Shown here: in pieces, positions 25,991 to 34,459 of the stretch
Layout: every line of letters starts with the position of its first letter
Numbering within the stretch: position 1 is the stretch's first letter
Assembly (NCBI RefSeq): GCF_016428805.1
Contig: NZ_JAELTJ010000020.1
Span: 1 to 63,796 of the forward strand
Length of the DNA stretch: 63,796 nucleotides
Source of the DNA: Achromobacter sp. ASV32
GTDB taxonomy: Bacteria > Pseudomonadota > Gammaproteobacteria > Burkholderiales > Burkholderiaceae_B
Direction: 5' to 3'
The notes under the pieces: generated by a model
Seen by the model: the letters and a program-made list of their open reading frames with translations, nothing else
Databases searched by the model: none
What the model was told of the DNA's origin: nothing
Position numbers and translations under genes: made by a program

Positions 25991-27013
25991 CTATCCGGCA
26001 GGCGGCCGGGTCGAGTCGCGTACGACGATCTCGTACCCCAGCGTCCGCACCCGCGCCTGCGGCTCGCGCGAGGCCAGTTGTTCCACCGCCGCATACGCCA
26101 TATCGCGGATCGGCTGGCGCAGGGTCGTCAGCTTGGGCCAGGTCTGGCGCGACAGCGGCGTGTCGTCATAACCGGCCACCGACAGTTCCGCCGGCACCTT
26201 GATGCCGCGCGCATGGGCCACGTACAACACGCCGGCCGCCATGTCGTCGTTGGCCGCGAAAATCGCGCTGGGGCGGTCGGGGCGGTCGAGCAGGCGCTGT
26301 CCGCAATGGACGCCGGAATCGAAGGAATGCAGGCCTTGCGCCACCAGGCCGGCGTCGTACGCGACGCCTTGTTCGGCCAGCGCGTCGCGGTAGCCTTGCA
26401 GGCGCCCGCCAACGGCGCCATGGTCGGGATGCCCGGCCACGAAGCCGATGCGCCGGTGGCCCAGGTCGAGCAGGTAGCGGGTCATGTCACGCGCGGCCGA
26501 GCGGTCGTCGGTGCTGACCTCCAGGCCCCTGATGCTGGGGGAACTGGGCGCCAGCCGCACAAACGGCACGTCGCCCTGGTCCAGTGCATCGATCAGGCCG
26601 CGCACGTCCGACAGCGGCGGCGTCAACACCAGCCCGGCACAGGCATGCTGACGCGCCGATTGCTCGATCTGCGCGGCCAGGTCGGGCGCGCGGTAGTCGC
26701 AGGGATGCAGCAGCAGACTGTAGAAATAGCGCTTGCAGGCGTCGAGCGCGCCCTGCTGGACGTTGATCAGGTAGTTGTCGCTGGGATTGTCGTAGACCAG
26801 CATGATCAGGTCCGAGCGCTTGCTGGCCAGGCGGCGGGCCGACGGATTGGGCTGGTACTTCAGCAGCGCGATCGCCGCCATGACCTTGGCACGGGTCTTC
26901 TCGCTGGTGTTGGGCTCGTTGTTCAACACCCGCGAGACGGTCTTGATGGACACGCCCGCCTCGGCCGCCACGTCGTCAACGGTGACGGAGCCTTTTTCCT
27001 TGCCGTTCGTCAT
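25991..27013 (-). CDS. LacI-family transcriptional regulator
   Basis: A 340-residue LacI/GalR regulator starting MTNGKEKGSVTVDDVAAEAG at 27013, after AGGGCGG. The HTH includes VDDVAAEAGVSIKTVSRVLNN with the hinge helix NPSARRLASKRS; the sugar-binding domain has DDRSAARDMTRYLLDLGHRRIGFVAGHP and FAANDDMAAGVL. It converges with the sugar operon and most likely binds the 20-bp palindrome at 18715-18734, releasing it when the sugar or its lactone/acid is present. Confidence 0.92.
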   Translation of the reverse strand: MTNGKEKGSVTVDDVAAEAGVSIKTVSRVLNNEPNTSEKTRAKVMAAIALLKYQPNPSARRLASKRSDLIMLVYDNPSDNYLINVQQGALDACKRYFYSLLLHPCDYRAPDLAAQIEQSARQHACAGLVLTPPLSDVRGLIDALDQGDVPFVRLAPSSPSIRGLEVSTDDRSAARDMTRYLLDLGHRRIGFVAGHPDHGAVGGRLQGYRDALAEQGVAYDAGLVAQGLHSFDSGVHCGQRLLDRPDRPSAIFAANDDMAAGVLYVAHARGIKVPAELSVAGYDDTPLSRQTWPKLTTLRQPIRDMAYAAVEQLASREPQARVRTLGYEIVVRDSTRPPAG

Positions 27014-27059
27014 GTCCGCCCTGGGGCCTGTCAACACTGAAAGCAGTTTCGCGCAGGCC

Positions 27060-27434
27060 TTAGCGGCCGGCGGCCTTGGCGCTCAGGCCATTGGCCACGC
27101 CCATGTCGGTCTTGGGCACGTCGCGGATCAGCACACGCACGTCTTCGCCGGAAATACCGATGCTGGCGCACACCGCCTGGTTCAGCGCCGCGATCAGGGC
27201 CGATTTCTTCGCCTCGTCGCGGCCTTCGATCAGGGCCGCATCGACACGCGCCATGGCCTTGCCGATTTCACCCGCCACGATCACGTTGTCAGCCGGGATT
27301 TCCTGCAGCACGATGCGCACGCTGGCCAGCGGCGCGGCAATGCTTTCCACGACCGCCTGCGAGGCGGCTTTCAGCAGCGCGGCCTTCTGGGCGGCCGAGT
27401 GGCCCTGCATGATCTGGACATTCAAAATAGGCAT
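27060..27434 (-). CDS. Tandem-domain 4-oxalocrotonate tautomerase family protein
   Basis: A 124-residue protein, twice the length of classic 4-OT (about 62). The first half begins MPILNVQIMQGHSAAQK, giving the catalytic Pro1 after Met removal. The second half (MARVDAALIEGRDEAKKSALIAALNQAV) repeats the fold but has no N-terminal proline. Both halves end in the IRDVP / LQEIPADN-type beta-hairpin segments. This is the fused-tautomerase architecture known from cis-CaaD-like and fused 4-OT proteins. Substrate unknown. A longer open frame upstream runs through a GC-rich hairpin and the proV end and is not coding. Confidence 0.85.
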   Translation of the reverse strand: MPILNVQIMQGHSAAQKAALLKAASQAVVESIAAPLASVRIVLQEIPADNVIVAGEIGKAMARVDAALIEGRDEAKKSALIAALNQAVCASIGISGEDVRVLIRDVPKTDMGVANGLSAKAAGR

Positions 27435-27504
27435 GACGGGTTCCGATATTCCGAATAGAGGCAGCCCGGCAAAGATAGCCGGCCAGCCATCATATCCGGA
27501 CTGG

Positions 27505-27532
27505 CCCCGCGCGCAAGTCCGGCCGCGCGGGG
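27505..27532 (-). terminator. GC-rich hairpin after proV
   Basis: CCCCGCGCG and CGCGCGGGG form a 9-bp stem with a 10-base loop between the proV stop and the tautomerase start. A second stem, GGCCAG/CTGGCC (27481-27506), overlaps its edge. There is no T tract, so it may attenuate transcription or protect mRNA ends rather than terminate. Confidence 0.4.
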
Positions 27533-27552
27533 CGGCCGCCGTCAAGCCGGGG

Positions 27553-28917
27553 TCATGCCGCCTCGCCGCGCTTGGCGGGCTGGGGCTGGCCTTCCAGGGG
27601 CTGGCCTGCCGCTTCGGGCGCCAGGGCGGTGGCATCGGCTGCCACCGCGGCATCGGCCGCCGGGGCGTCGCCCGCCGCAGCACCGGCTGCCGCAGCACCG
27701 GCTGCCGCAGCACCGGCTGCCGCACCATCGGCTGCCGATTCGGTCAGCACCGGCGTCACCAGCTCGACCACCTTCTTGCGCGACAGCATGCCCAGGAACT
27801 CGTCGTTCTCGCCCGTCACCGCCACCGGCTGATCGCTGTGCACCAGTTGCGCCAGCACTTCGCCCAACCCGGCCGTGGCCGGCACCGACGCCAGGTCCTC
27901 GACAAAGCGCGACACGTCGCGCCCGCCTTCCCGCACGGCCTGCTCGGCCGCCACCAGCGTCAGCACACCGGCCAGGCGCTTGCCGTCCAGCACGGGCGCA
28001 TACTCGTAGTTCAGCGCGCGCATGCGGTCCACGGCGTGCGCGGGGCGCGAACGCATCGTCAGCGTCAGGCGCGCCGGGTTCACCGCGTGGGTCGCGTTCA
28101 GCACCTTGGTGCGGTTCACGTCCTGCAGGAACGATTGCACGTAATCGTTGGCTGGATTCAACAGAATGTCCTCGGGCGTGCCTTCCTGCACCAGTTCGCC
28201 GTCTTTCAGGATGGCGATGCGGTTGCCCAGGCGCAGCGCTTCGTCCAGATCGTGGGTAATGAAGACGATGGTCTTGTTCAGCTTGGATTGCAGTTGCAGC
28301 AGCTGATCCTGCATCTCGCGGCGGATCAACGGGTCCAGCGCCGAGAACGCTTCGTCCATCAGCAGGATTTCGGCGTCGGTGGCCAACGCCCGCGCCAGGC
28401 CCACACGCTGCTGCATGCCGCCGGACAGTTGATGCGGATATTGCTGCTCGAAACCCGACAGGCCCACCTGGTCCAGCCACTCACGCGCACGCTTTTCGCG
28501 TTCTGCGCGGCCGACGCCCTGCACCGTCAGGCCGTAGGCGGCGTTGTCCAGCACGGTGCGGTGCGGGAACAGCCCGAAGCGCTGGAACACCATGCTCATC
28601 TTTTTCTGACGGAAGGTTTCCAGGTCGCGCTTGTTCAGGCTGACCACGTCCACGCCATCGACCAGGATGTGGCCCGCGCTGGGTTCGATCAGGCGATTGA
28701 AGTGGCGGATCAACGTCGACTTGCCGGAACCCGACAGGCCCATGATGACGTAGATGCTGCCCTCTTCGATCGACAGGCTGATGTCGCGCAGGCCCAGCGT
28801 GTGGCCGCTTTCGGCCAGCAGCGCTTCCTTGGTCATGCCATCCTGCGCCGCCTTGAGCCACTTCTTGGGATGCGGCCCGAAAATCTTGTAGATGTTCTTG
28901 ACTTCAATCTTGCTCAT
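27553..28917 (-). CDS. proV: Glycine betaine/proline ABC importer ATPase ProV, with Ala-rich tail
   Basis: A 454-residue ATPase. Walker A GLSGSGKST (about residue 60), signature QLSGGMQQRVGLARAL and Walker B ILLMDEAFSALDP are intact, followed by two CBS domains (about 290-405) typical of osmotically regulated ProV/OpuA. The last 50 or so residues are an unusual Ala-rich, low-complexity tail (AAGAAAAGAAAAGAAAGDAP), encoded partly by 15-bp tandem repeats at 27676-27735. It overlaps proW by four bases (ATGA), so translation is coupled. It powers uptake of glycine betaine or proline betaine at high osmolarity. Confidence 0.93.
   Translation of the reverse strand: MSKIEVKNIYKIFGPHPKKWLKAAQDGMTKEALLAESGHTLGLRDISLSIEEGSIYVIMGLSGSGKSTLIRHFNRLIEPSAGHILVDGVDVVSLNKRDLETFRQKKMSMVFQRFGLFPHRTVLDNAAYGLTVQGVGRAEREKRAREWLDQVGLSGFEQQYPHQLSGGMQQRVGLARALATDAEILLMDEAFSALDPLIRREMQDQLLQLQSKLNKTIVFITHDLDEALRLGNRIAILKDGELVQEGTPEDILLNPANDYVQSFLQDVNRTKVLNATHAVNPARLTLTMRSRPAHAVDRMRALNYEYAPVLDGKRLAGVLTLVAAEQAVREGGRDVSRFVEDLASVPATAGLGEVLAQLVHSDQPVAVTGENDEFLGMLSRKKVVELVTPVLTESAADGAAAGAAAAGAAAAGAAAGDAPAADAAVAADATALAPEAAGQPLEGQPQPAKRGEAA
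27676..27735. repeat. 15-bp in-frame tandem repeat in the proV tail
   Basis: Three exact copies of CGCAGCACCGGCTGC (27676-27690, 27691-27705, 27706-27720) and one imperfect copy (27721-27735) lie head to tail. Each codes for five residues of the Ala/Gly tail, so copy number could change by slippage without altering frame. Confidence 0.9.
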
Positions 28918-29771
28918 CGCTGGCCTCCCATGCGCATGCGCTGTCCATACGATTGCGTGATCCGGTCGAACAGCACGGCCAACACCACGATACCCAGTCC
29001 GGCCAGCAGGCCGCGACCCACCTCCAGACGGTTGATGCCCAGCAACACTTCATAGCCCAGGCCGCGCGCGCCGATCATGGACGCGATCACCACCATCGAC
29101 AGCGCCATCATCGTGGTCTGGTTGATGCCCGCCATGATGTTGGGCAAGGCCAGCGGCAGTTGCACGCCGAACAGTTGCTGGCGCGGATTGGCGCCGAAGG
29201 CACGCGAGGCTTCCAGCACTTCGCGGTCGACCAGGCGGATGCCCAGGTCGGTCAGGCGGATGAGCGGCGGCACGGCGTAGATCACCGTGGCGATGATGGC
29301 GGGGATCTTGCCCAGGCCGAACAGCATCACCACCGGAATCAGGTACACGAAGCTGGGCATGGTCTGCATCACGTCCAGCACCGGCAGCATGACCGACCGC
29401 AGCCAGTTCACACGCGCCATCAATACGCCCAGCGGGATGCCGATTACGACCGACAGGCCGGCCGCCATGATCATCAGCGCCAGCGTCTGCATGCCGGCGT
29501 CCCACAGGCCCAGCACGCCGATCACGCACAGCAGCGCGCCCATGGCCAGGCTCAGGCCGATACGGCGGCTGACCAGCCAGGCGATGACGACCGTCACGCC
29601 CACGACCGCCCACCAGGGCGAACTGCGCAGCAACTGCTCCAGCCAGACCAGCGCGTGCAGCACCGGCTGCGACAGCGTTTCCAGCGTGTCGGCGTAGTTG
29701 GTGACCAGGTGATCGACGAAACCGTCGATGGCTCCCCGCACTTGGCGGGCAGGAATAATTTCAGGAAACAT
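28914..29771 (-). CDS. proW: Glycine betaine/proline ABC importer permease ProW
   Basis: A 285-residue inner-membrane permease with a short N-terminal extension, then six or so hydrophobic helices. It has the EAA-type loop REVLEASRAFGANPRQQLFGVQLPLALPNIMAGINQTTMMALSMVVIASMIGARGLG that couples to ProV. It is the middle gene of proX-proW-proV, 210 bp downstream of proX across a strongly structured spacer. Confidence 0.93.
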   Translation of the reverse strand: MFPEIIPARQVRGAIDGFVDHLVTNYADTLETLSQPVLHALVWLEQLLRSSPWWAVVGVTVVIAWLVSRRIGLSLAMGALLCVIGVLGLWDAGMQTLALMIMAAGLSVVIGIPLGVLMARVNWLRSVMLPVLDVMQTMPSFVYLIPVVMLFGLGKIPAIIATVIYAVPPLIRLTDLGIRLVDREVLEASRAFGANPRQQLFGVQLPLALPNIMAGINQTTMMALSMVVIASMIGARGLGYEVLLGINRLEVGRGLLAGLGIVVLAVLFDRITQSYGQRMRMGGQR

Positions 29772-29817
29772 GCTTTGAACTCCATTTCAGCGCGTACGCC
29801 GCAAAGGCGTGCCGCTG

Positions 29818-29963
29818 GCGCAGGAGAAAATGCTCCTGCGCATCGCCCGCCTGTGCGGGCCCTGTGCCGGCCGAAGGGCTTTTTCCCCTTGGGGGCATCC
29901 CAAGGGGAAAAAGTCCAACTGGCGGCGCACCCGGGCGGAGGATGCCCGGGCGGCTGCGCCGCC
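29818..29963. repeat. Cluster of three strong hairpins between proX and proW
   Basis: Three inverted repeats follow one another: GCGCAGGAG-N6-CTCCTGCGC (29818-29841); a perfect 15-bp stem at 29879-29893 / 29899-29913 with a 5-base loop; and GGCGGCGCA plus CCCGGGC arms closing at 29955-29963. They lie wholly between two genes of one operon, as do elements that stabilise the upstream mRNA or attenuate read-through, so more binding protein than permease is made. Confidence 0.8.
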
Positions 29964-29981
29964 AAGGATGGCGGCGGGCGG

Positions 29982-30983
29982 TTACAGCGCGCTTTGGACG
30001 CGCCCGGCCACGTCGGCCGGAACCCACTTGGTCCAGACGTCGGGCTTGGTCTTCAGGAACCACTTGGCCACGGCGGCGGACTCGTCGCCGGACGCTTCCA
30101 TGTGGGCCAGGGTTTCGTTCATCACGGGCAGCGGCACCGACACCTTCGACAGGAACTCGGTCAGCACCGGCGCTTCCTGCGAGAACTTGGTGTTCACGGC
30201 CGTGAAAACGGGATTGTCGGGATAGGCGCTGGCCTCGGGCTTGGCGCACTTGGGCGACGTCAGGCACTTGTGCTTGGCCGCGTCGTAGGGCGGCATGTCC
30301 AGCTTGACCAGGTCCATGGCGCCCACCAGCGGCGTGGGCGACCAGTAATAGAACACCACGTTCTGCTTGCGCTTGTAGGCCGACATCAGCGCCGCCTTCT
30401 GGGCCGCGCCCGTGCCGGGCGAGTACAGGGTATAGCTGCCGTCCAGCTTCAAGGCGTGGAACAGGTTGGTGCTGGTGACTTCGCAACCCCAGCCCGCCGG
30501 GCAGCCGTAGAAACGGCCCTTGCCAGGTTCCTCGGGGTCCTTGAACTGGTCCTTGAACTTGGGCAGGTCGGCCGCGGACTTCAGTTCGGGCAGGCGCTCG
30601 GCCGTGTAGCGCGGGATGTACCAGGCTTCGCCCCCCATGTAGAGGTCGCCGATCCGCTTGACGCGGCCGGTCTTTTCAGCGCGCTCCCAGGGGTCGGCGA
30701 CGCTGTTCAGCCAGATCTCGGTATTGATGTCCAGGTCGCCACGCTCGAGCGCGGCCAGGGCGGGCAGGGTTTCGGTGGGCAAGGTTTCGGTTTTGCAGCC
30801 GTAGCCCTTTTCCATGATGAAACGTTCAACATCGACCAGGACCAGGTTGGATTCCCAGTTCATGGCGCCGAAATTGATCGGACGCTTGAGTTCGCATTGC
30901 GGGGCGTCGGCGGCTTGGGCCGAACCGGCAAAGGCAAACAAGACGGCCGCGGCGGCCAGGGTCTTGACGGGGGTGAAACGCAT
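29982..30983 (-). CDS. proX: Glycine betaine/proline ABC importer binding protein ProX
   Basis: A 333-residue periplasmic protein with signal peptide MRFTPVKTLAAAAVLFAFAGSAQA-AD. Aromatic ligand-box residues are seen in FGAMNWESNLV, DINTEIWLNSVADPW, GGEAWYIPRY and VVFYYWSPTPLV, and several cysteines could form disulfides (GCPAGWGCE). It captures quaternary ammonium osmoprotectants. First gene of the operon; its upstream region holds an AT-rich promoter area and a repeat cluster. Confidence 0.92.
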   Translation of the reverse strand: MRFTPVKTLAAAAVLFAFAGSAQAADAPQCELKRPINFGAMNWESNLVLVDVERFIMEKGYGCKTETLPTETLPALAALERGDLDINTEIWLNSVADPWERAEKTGRVKRIGDLYMGGEAWYIPRYTAERLPELKSAADLPKFKDQFKDPEEPGKGRFYGCPAGWGCEVTSTNLFHALKLDGSYTLYSPGTGAAQKAALMSAYKRKQNVVFYYWSPTPLVGAMDLVKLDMPPYDAAKHKCLTSPKCAKPEASAYPDNPVFTAVNTKFSQEAPVLTEFLSKVSVPLPVMNETLAHMEASGDESAAVAKWFLKTKPDVWTKWVPADVAGRVQSAL

Positions 30984-31509
30984 TGGCTTTTTGCCTCCAT
31001 AGGTTCAGGGACACGACGGCGCGAAACCGGCCGTGCCATGGAGCTAAGGGGGTGTGCGGAAGACGGGCAGAACCGCCAATACAGACCGACACTAGCAACA
31101 AGAGGATCCGCAGGGTGCGGGGTCTTGCAAGACAGGGGTCTCAAAAACGGAGTTTTCGAGTACCCACAGAAAGTGAGCAAACTGAACGAAGAAGGCAGCA
31201 TCTTAAACGAAATTGATGCACCACCCAACCCCAAGCCTGAATAAAAAAGATACATTCAGGTCAAAAACCGTCCGGGACAACCCGGATACCCAAGAGGCGA
31301 TTCCGCGTTTTTCCCTAGGAAATCGTCCTACAAAAATAAAGAAATATTTAGTTAATATTTTGTTCGTATAAATACATTTGAGGGTCAAAATCAGACCCGA
31401 ATCAGATCCGAAAACGGTCTGATTCAGCCCATGTTCAGGATCCAGGCCGCCCCTGGCAGGCTCGAATCGGTGCGCAGACGACCCCGACTCAAGCGCTGCC
31501 ACCCGGCGC
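30984..31509. other. 526-bp non-coding region upstream of proX
   Basis: No gene seen. The segment 31316-31385 is strongly AT-rich and includes AAATATT-N5-AATATTT (31342-31360); it is the likely proX promoter zone. Just upstream of that (minus strand) come the AATCAGA repeats at 31389-31425. The rest is the proX leader and the trailer of the cfa gene. Confidence 0.6.
31389..31425. promoter_or_regulatory. Three AATCAGA-YCCG motifs, two direct and one inverted
   Basis: AATCAGACCCG (31389-31399) and AATCAGATCCG (31400-31410) are tandem 11-bp copies, one helical turn apart. CGGTCTGATT (31415-31424) is an inverted copy. The second and third copies can also fold as a hairpin with an AAAA loop. Their position just upstream of the AT-rich proX promoter zone suggests an activator site; a cfa transcription terminator is the alternative. 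Confidence 0.45.
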
Positions 31510-32784
31510 TCAGTTCCCCTGCCCGCCCGCGTTCCCGTACATGTAATCGCGCCGCCAGGGATAGGCCAGATCGGGCGGGTTATCCAGTTCGTCGGCCCGC
31601 CCGCCGGCAGGCGGCTGGCCCAGTATCTGGTGCAACGCAATCCAGCCGTGCTCGAACGCCATGGCGCAGCCCGCCAGGTACAGCCGGTAGGCGCGCAGCG
31701 AGCGCGCGCCCTGCTCACCCCCGAGAATCTGCGCGGCCTCGGGCAGGCGGGCCTCCAGCGCGTCGCTCCAGGCCCACAGCGTGCGGGCGTAATGGGGCCG
31801 CAGGTTTTCCACGTCCACCTCTTCCAGGCCGCCGTTGGTCATCGCTTCCATGACCACGCTGATATGCGTCAGCTCGCCGCCCGGGAAAATGTACTTTTCG
31901 ATGAACTCGCCCATGCCGTTGCCCAGCTCGGCGTTGTAGACGCCTGCGGCGGTAATGCCGTGGTTCATGATCAGTCCGCCCGGTTTGAGCAGGCGGCGCA
32001 GTTTGGCGAAGTAGCTTTCCAGCTGGGCCCGCCCCACGTGCTCGAACATGCCGACCGACGCGATTTTGTCGTAAGGGGCGGTCTCGTCCAGCTTGCGGTA
32101 GTCCAGCAGTTCCATCCGCACGCGGCCGGCCAGGCCTTTTTCCTCGATCAAGCGGGTCACGTGCGCATGCTGGTTGCGCGACAGCGTAATCCCGGTGGCA
32201 TCCACGCCGTAGTGCTCGGCGGCCCACAGCAGCAGCCCGCCCCAGCCGGCGCCCACATCCAGGAAGCGCTCGCCTGGCTGCAGCCGCAGCTTGCGGCAGA
32301 TGTGGTCCAGCTTGGCCTCCTGGGCCTGCGCCAGGTTCATGTCCGGCGTGCGGTAATAGGCGCAGGAATAGACCCGTCGCGGGTCCAGCCACAAAGCGTA
32401 GAAATCGTCGGAAAGATCGTAGTGAAACTCGATCTGGCGGGCGTCGCGCTCGATGGAGTGGCGCCACACCGACATCACCTTGCGCACCAGCTCGGTCAGC
32501 CAGCCGCCGCGGGCAGCATCCACCGGCGAGCCCGGCAGCATCGCCGACGCCGCCGCCATCACGTCGCGCATGGCGCCTTCGATATCGATGCGGCCCTCGA
32601 CGTAGTCCTGCCCCAGCACCCCCACCGCGCCTTCGGCCAGATGAGCCAGCGCCGTCTTGTCATGCGTGACAAACCGGACCTTGGGGTCGGGCGGCCCCAC
32701 CACGGTGCCATCGGGCAGCACCAGCTGGACAGTGACGGGCAAGGCCTGGAGCTTGCGTTCCACAACAGACAACAAAGGACTCAC
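31510..32784 (-). CDS. cfa: Cyclopropane-fatty-acyl-phospholipid synthase
   Basis: A 424-residue enzyme that methylenates cis double bonds of membrane phospholipids with SAM, a stationary-phase and acid-stress adaptation. The SAM loop FLDVGAGWGGLLLWA lies at residues 174-188, preceded by FHYDLSDDFYALWLD and YSCAYYRTPDMNL and followed by VGMFEHVGRAQLESYF, all standard CFA blocks. Length matches the family with a moderate C-terminal extension. Divergent from an efflux gene across 171 bp. Confidence 0.93.
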   Translation of the reverse strand: MSPLLSVVERKLQALPVTVQLVLPDGTVVGPPDPKVRFVTHDKTALAHLAEGAVGVLGQDYVEGRIDIEGAMRDVMAAASAMLPGSPVDAARGGWLTELVRKVMSVWRHSIERDARQIEFHYDLSDDFYALWLDPRRVYSCAYYRTPDMNLAQAQEAKLDHICRKLRLQPGERFLDVGAGWGGLLLWAAEHYGVDATGITLSRNQHAHVTRLIEEKGLAGRVRMELLDYRKLDETAPYDKIASVGMFEHVGRAQLESYFAKLRRLLKPGGLIMNHGITAAGVYNAELGNGMGEFIEKYIFPGGELTHISVVMEAMTNGGLEEVDVENLRPHYARTLWAWSDALEARLPEAAQILGGEQGARSLRAYRLYLAGCAMAFEHGWIALHQILGQPPAGGRADELDNPPDLAYPWRRDYMYGNAGGQGN

Positions 32785-32816
32785 AGCATCTCCTCTGAAA
32801 TACGTACGGACACGAC

Positions 32817-32872
32817 AGACTGTATCGGAAATCTATTGCAATTTGCGTGTAAGGTGCCCCGTGATACAGTCT
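32817..32872. promoter_or_regulatory. Long-spaced perfect inverted repeat between cfa and efflux gene
   Basis: AGACTGTATC (32817-32826) and GATACAGTCT (32863-32872) are perfect 10-bp inverted arms separated by 36 bases, centred in the divergent promoter region. A regulator could bind the two arms and control both genes. Function inferred from placement. Confidence 0.5.
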
Positions 32873-32955
32873 TTGGCTTGGTGCAAAACGTGCAATAAAG
32901 CGCAGCGCACCCTGTCCCTCGCGCCGTGTTTCCCGCGCGACCCTTCGCGATCTTC

Positions 32956-34155
32956 ATGCCCCCAACACTCTCTTCCCGCGGCTCCCTGCCGGGCTGGCTC
33001 ATTCTCATGGGCGCCCTGACGGCGATCGGCCCCTTCGCCATCGACATGTACCTGCCCGCCTTCCCCACGATCGCGGCAAACCTGGGCGTGCCGCGCGGCG
33101 ACGTCGAACGCACGCTGGCCGCGTATCTGATCGGCCTGGCGCTGGCGCAGGTGTTCTACGGCCCCATGGCCGACCGCTACGGCCGCAAGCCGCCGTTGAT
33201 GGTTGGCCTGGCGCTGTTCATGATCGCCTCGCTGGGCTGCGCCCTGGCCGGTTCGGTCGAAGCGCTGACCGGCTGGCGCGTGGTGCAGGCGATGGGCGGC
33301 GCGGCTGGCATCGTCATTCCGCGCGCCGTCATCCGCGACCACTACGAAACCCATGAGGCCGCGCGCGCGATGTCGCTGCTGATGCTGATCATGGGACTGG
33401 CGCCGATCCTCGCGCCGCTGGCCGGCGGGCAACTGCTGGCCATCACCAGCTGGCGCAGCCTCTTTTGGGTCATGCTGGCCGGCGGCGCCATGCTGATGAC
33501 CGCCGTCGCCCTGATCATGAAGGAATCGCTGGCGCCCGAGCGCGTGGTGCCGCTGCGCTGGCAGACCATTCTGCAGAACTACCGGGCGCTATTCACCCAC
33601 CGCGGTTTCATGTCGCACAGCCTGGCCGGCGGCTTCGGCCAGGCTGGCATGTTCGCCTATATCATCGGCTCGCCGCGCGTGTTCATCGAACTGTACGGCG
33701 TCGACCCCAAGTACTACGGCCTGCTGTTCGGCACCAACGCGCTGTCGCTCATCATCTGCTCGCAGATCAGCGCGCGCCTGCTGCGCACTCACACCCCGCG
33801 CCAATTGCAGCGCCGCGCCCTGACCACGCTGGCCTGCGCCAGCCTGGCGGCGGTCGGGCTGACCCTGGCTGGCTGGATGACGCTGCCCCTGCTGATGGTC
33901 TGCCTGATCGGCTATATGGGCAGCCAGGGCTTCGTCAATCCCAACTCGGCGGCGCTTGCCCTGTCCGACCAGGGCAAGCGCCTGGGTGCGGCGTCGGCGC
34001 TATTGGGGACACTTCAATTGTCCTGCGGCGCCCTGGCCGGGTTCGCCGTCAGCGCCTGGCAAACCGACAGCGCCCTGCCCCTGACCACGACCCTGGCGAC
34101 CTGCGCCTGCCTGTCCTGGATCTCGGGCCGCGTGGCGCAATCGCACACGGCGTAG
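32956..34155 (+). CDS. Bcr/CflA-family multidrug efflux MFS transporter
   Basis: A 12-helix MFS drug:proton antiporter, 399 residues from ATG 32956 (a GTG ten codons upstream is a less likely start). Motif A appears as YGPMADRYGRKPPLM between helices 2 and 3, with AIDMYLPAFPTIAANL in helix 1 and RAVIRDHYETHEAARAMS after helix 4, as in Bcr. It exports drugs or metabolites such as bicyclomycin or cysteine-type compounds in relatives; the substrate here is unknown. Confidence 0.9.
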   Translation: MPPTLSSRGSLPGWLILMGALTAIGPFAIDMYLPAFPTIAANLGVPRGDVERTLAAYLIGLALAQVFYGPMADRYGRKPPLMVGLALFMIASLGCALAGSVEALTGWRVVQAMGGAAGIVIPRAVIRDHYETHEAARAMSLLMLIMGLAPILAPLAGGQLLAITSWRSLFWVMLAGGAMLMTAVALIMKESLAPERVVPLRWQTILQNYRALFTHRGFMSHSLAGGFGQAGMFAYIIGSPRVFIELYGVDPKYYGLLFGTNALSLIICSQISARLLRTHTPRQLQRRALTTLACASLAAVGLTLAGWMTLPLLMVCLIGYMGSQGFVNPNSAALALSDQGKRLGAASALLGTLQLSCGALAGFAVSAWQTDSALPLTTTLATCACLSWISGRVAQSHTA

Positions 34156-34164
34156 CCCTATCGC

Positions 34165-34194
34165 TTGATTCATTTGGCTTTTTCGTATTAGAAT
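34165..34194 (+). promoter_or_regulatory. Putative sigma-70 promoter of rpmB-rpmG
   Basis: TTGATT (34165-34170) and TAGAAT (34189-34194) are separated by 18 bases. This is the best match in the 304-bp gap before rpmB (34156-34459), leaving a leader of about 260 nt in which no other gene was recognised; ribosomal protein leaders of this kind can carry feedback sites. Confidence 0.5.
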
Positions 34195-34459
34195 CTACGT
34201 CTTCACATGAAGTTTCCCGTGCTGGACTACTATGCTTTGTAGTTCAACACTCTGACCCCCAAACCGCGCAGGTAATGCAGGCGGATGGCAGGCAGCGGGT
34301 ATAAGCACTGGGTGGAATTGCAGAACCAGGCACATTCCATCCTCATCCACTAAGACTGGGTGGCCGGCAAGAATGCTGCTGCATGCAGCGTCAACAGCCC
34401 GGCGGCTGAAACCCTGTCTACTCCCCCGGCGATGCGCGCACATATATAAAGGTGCATCC

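Noticed and set aside
29809-30225. Short plus-strand open frames over the proX-proW spacer
   Set aside because: They translate palindromic hairpin arms and the antisense of proX; no start site or family match.
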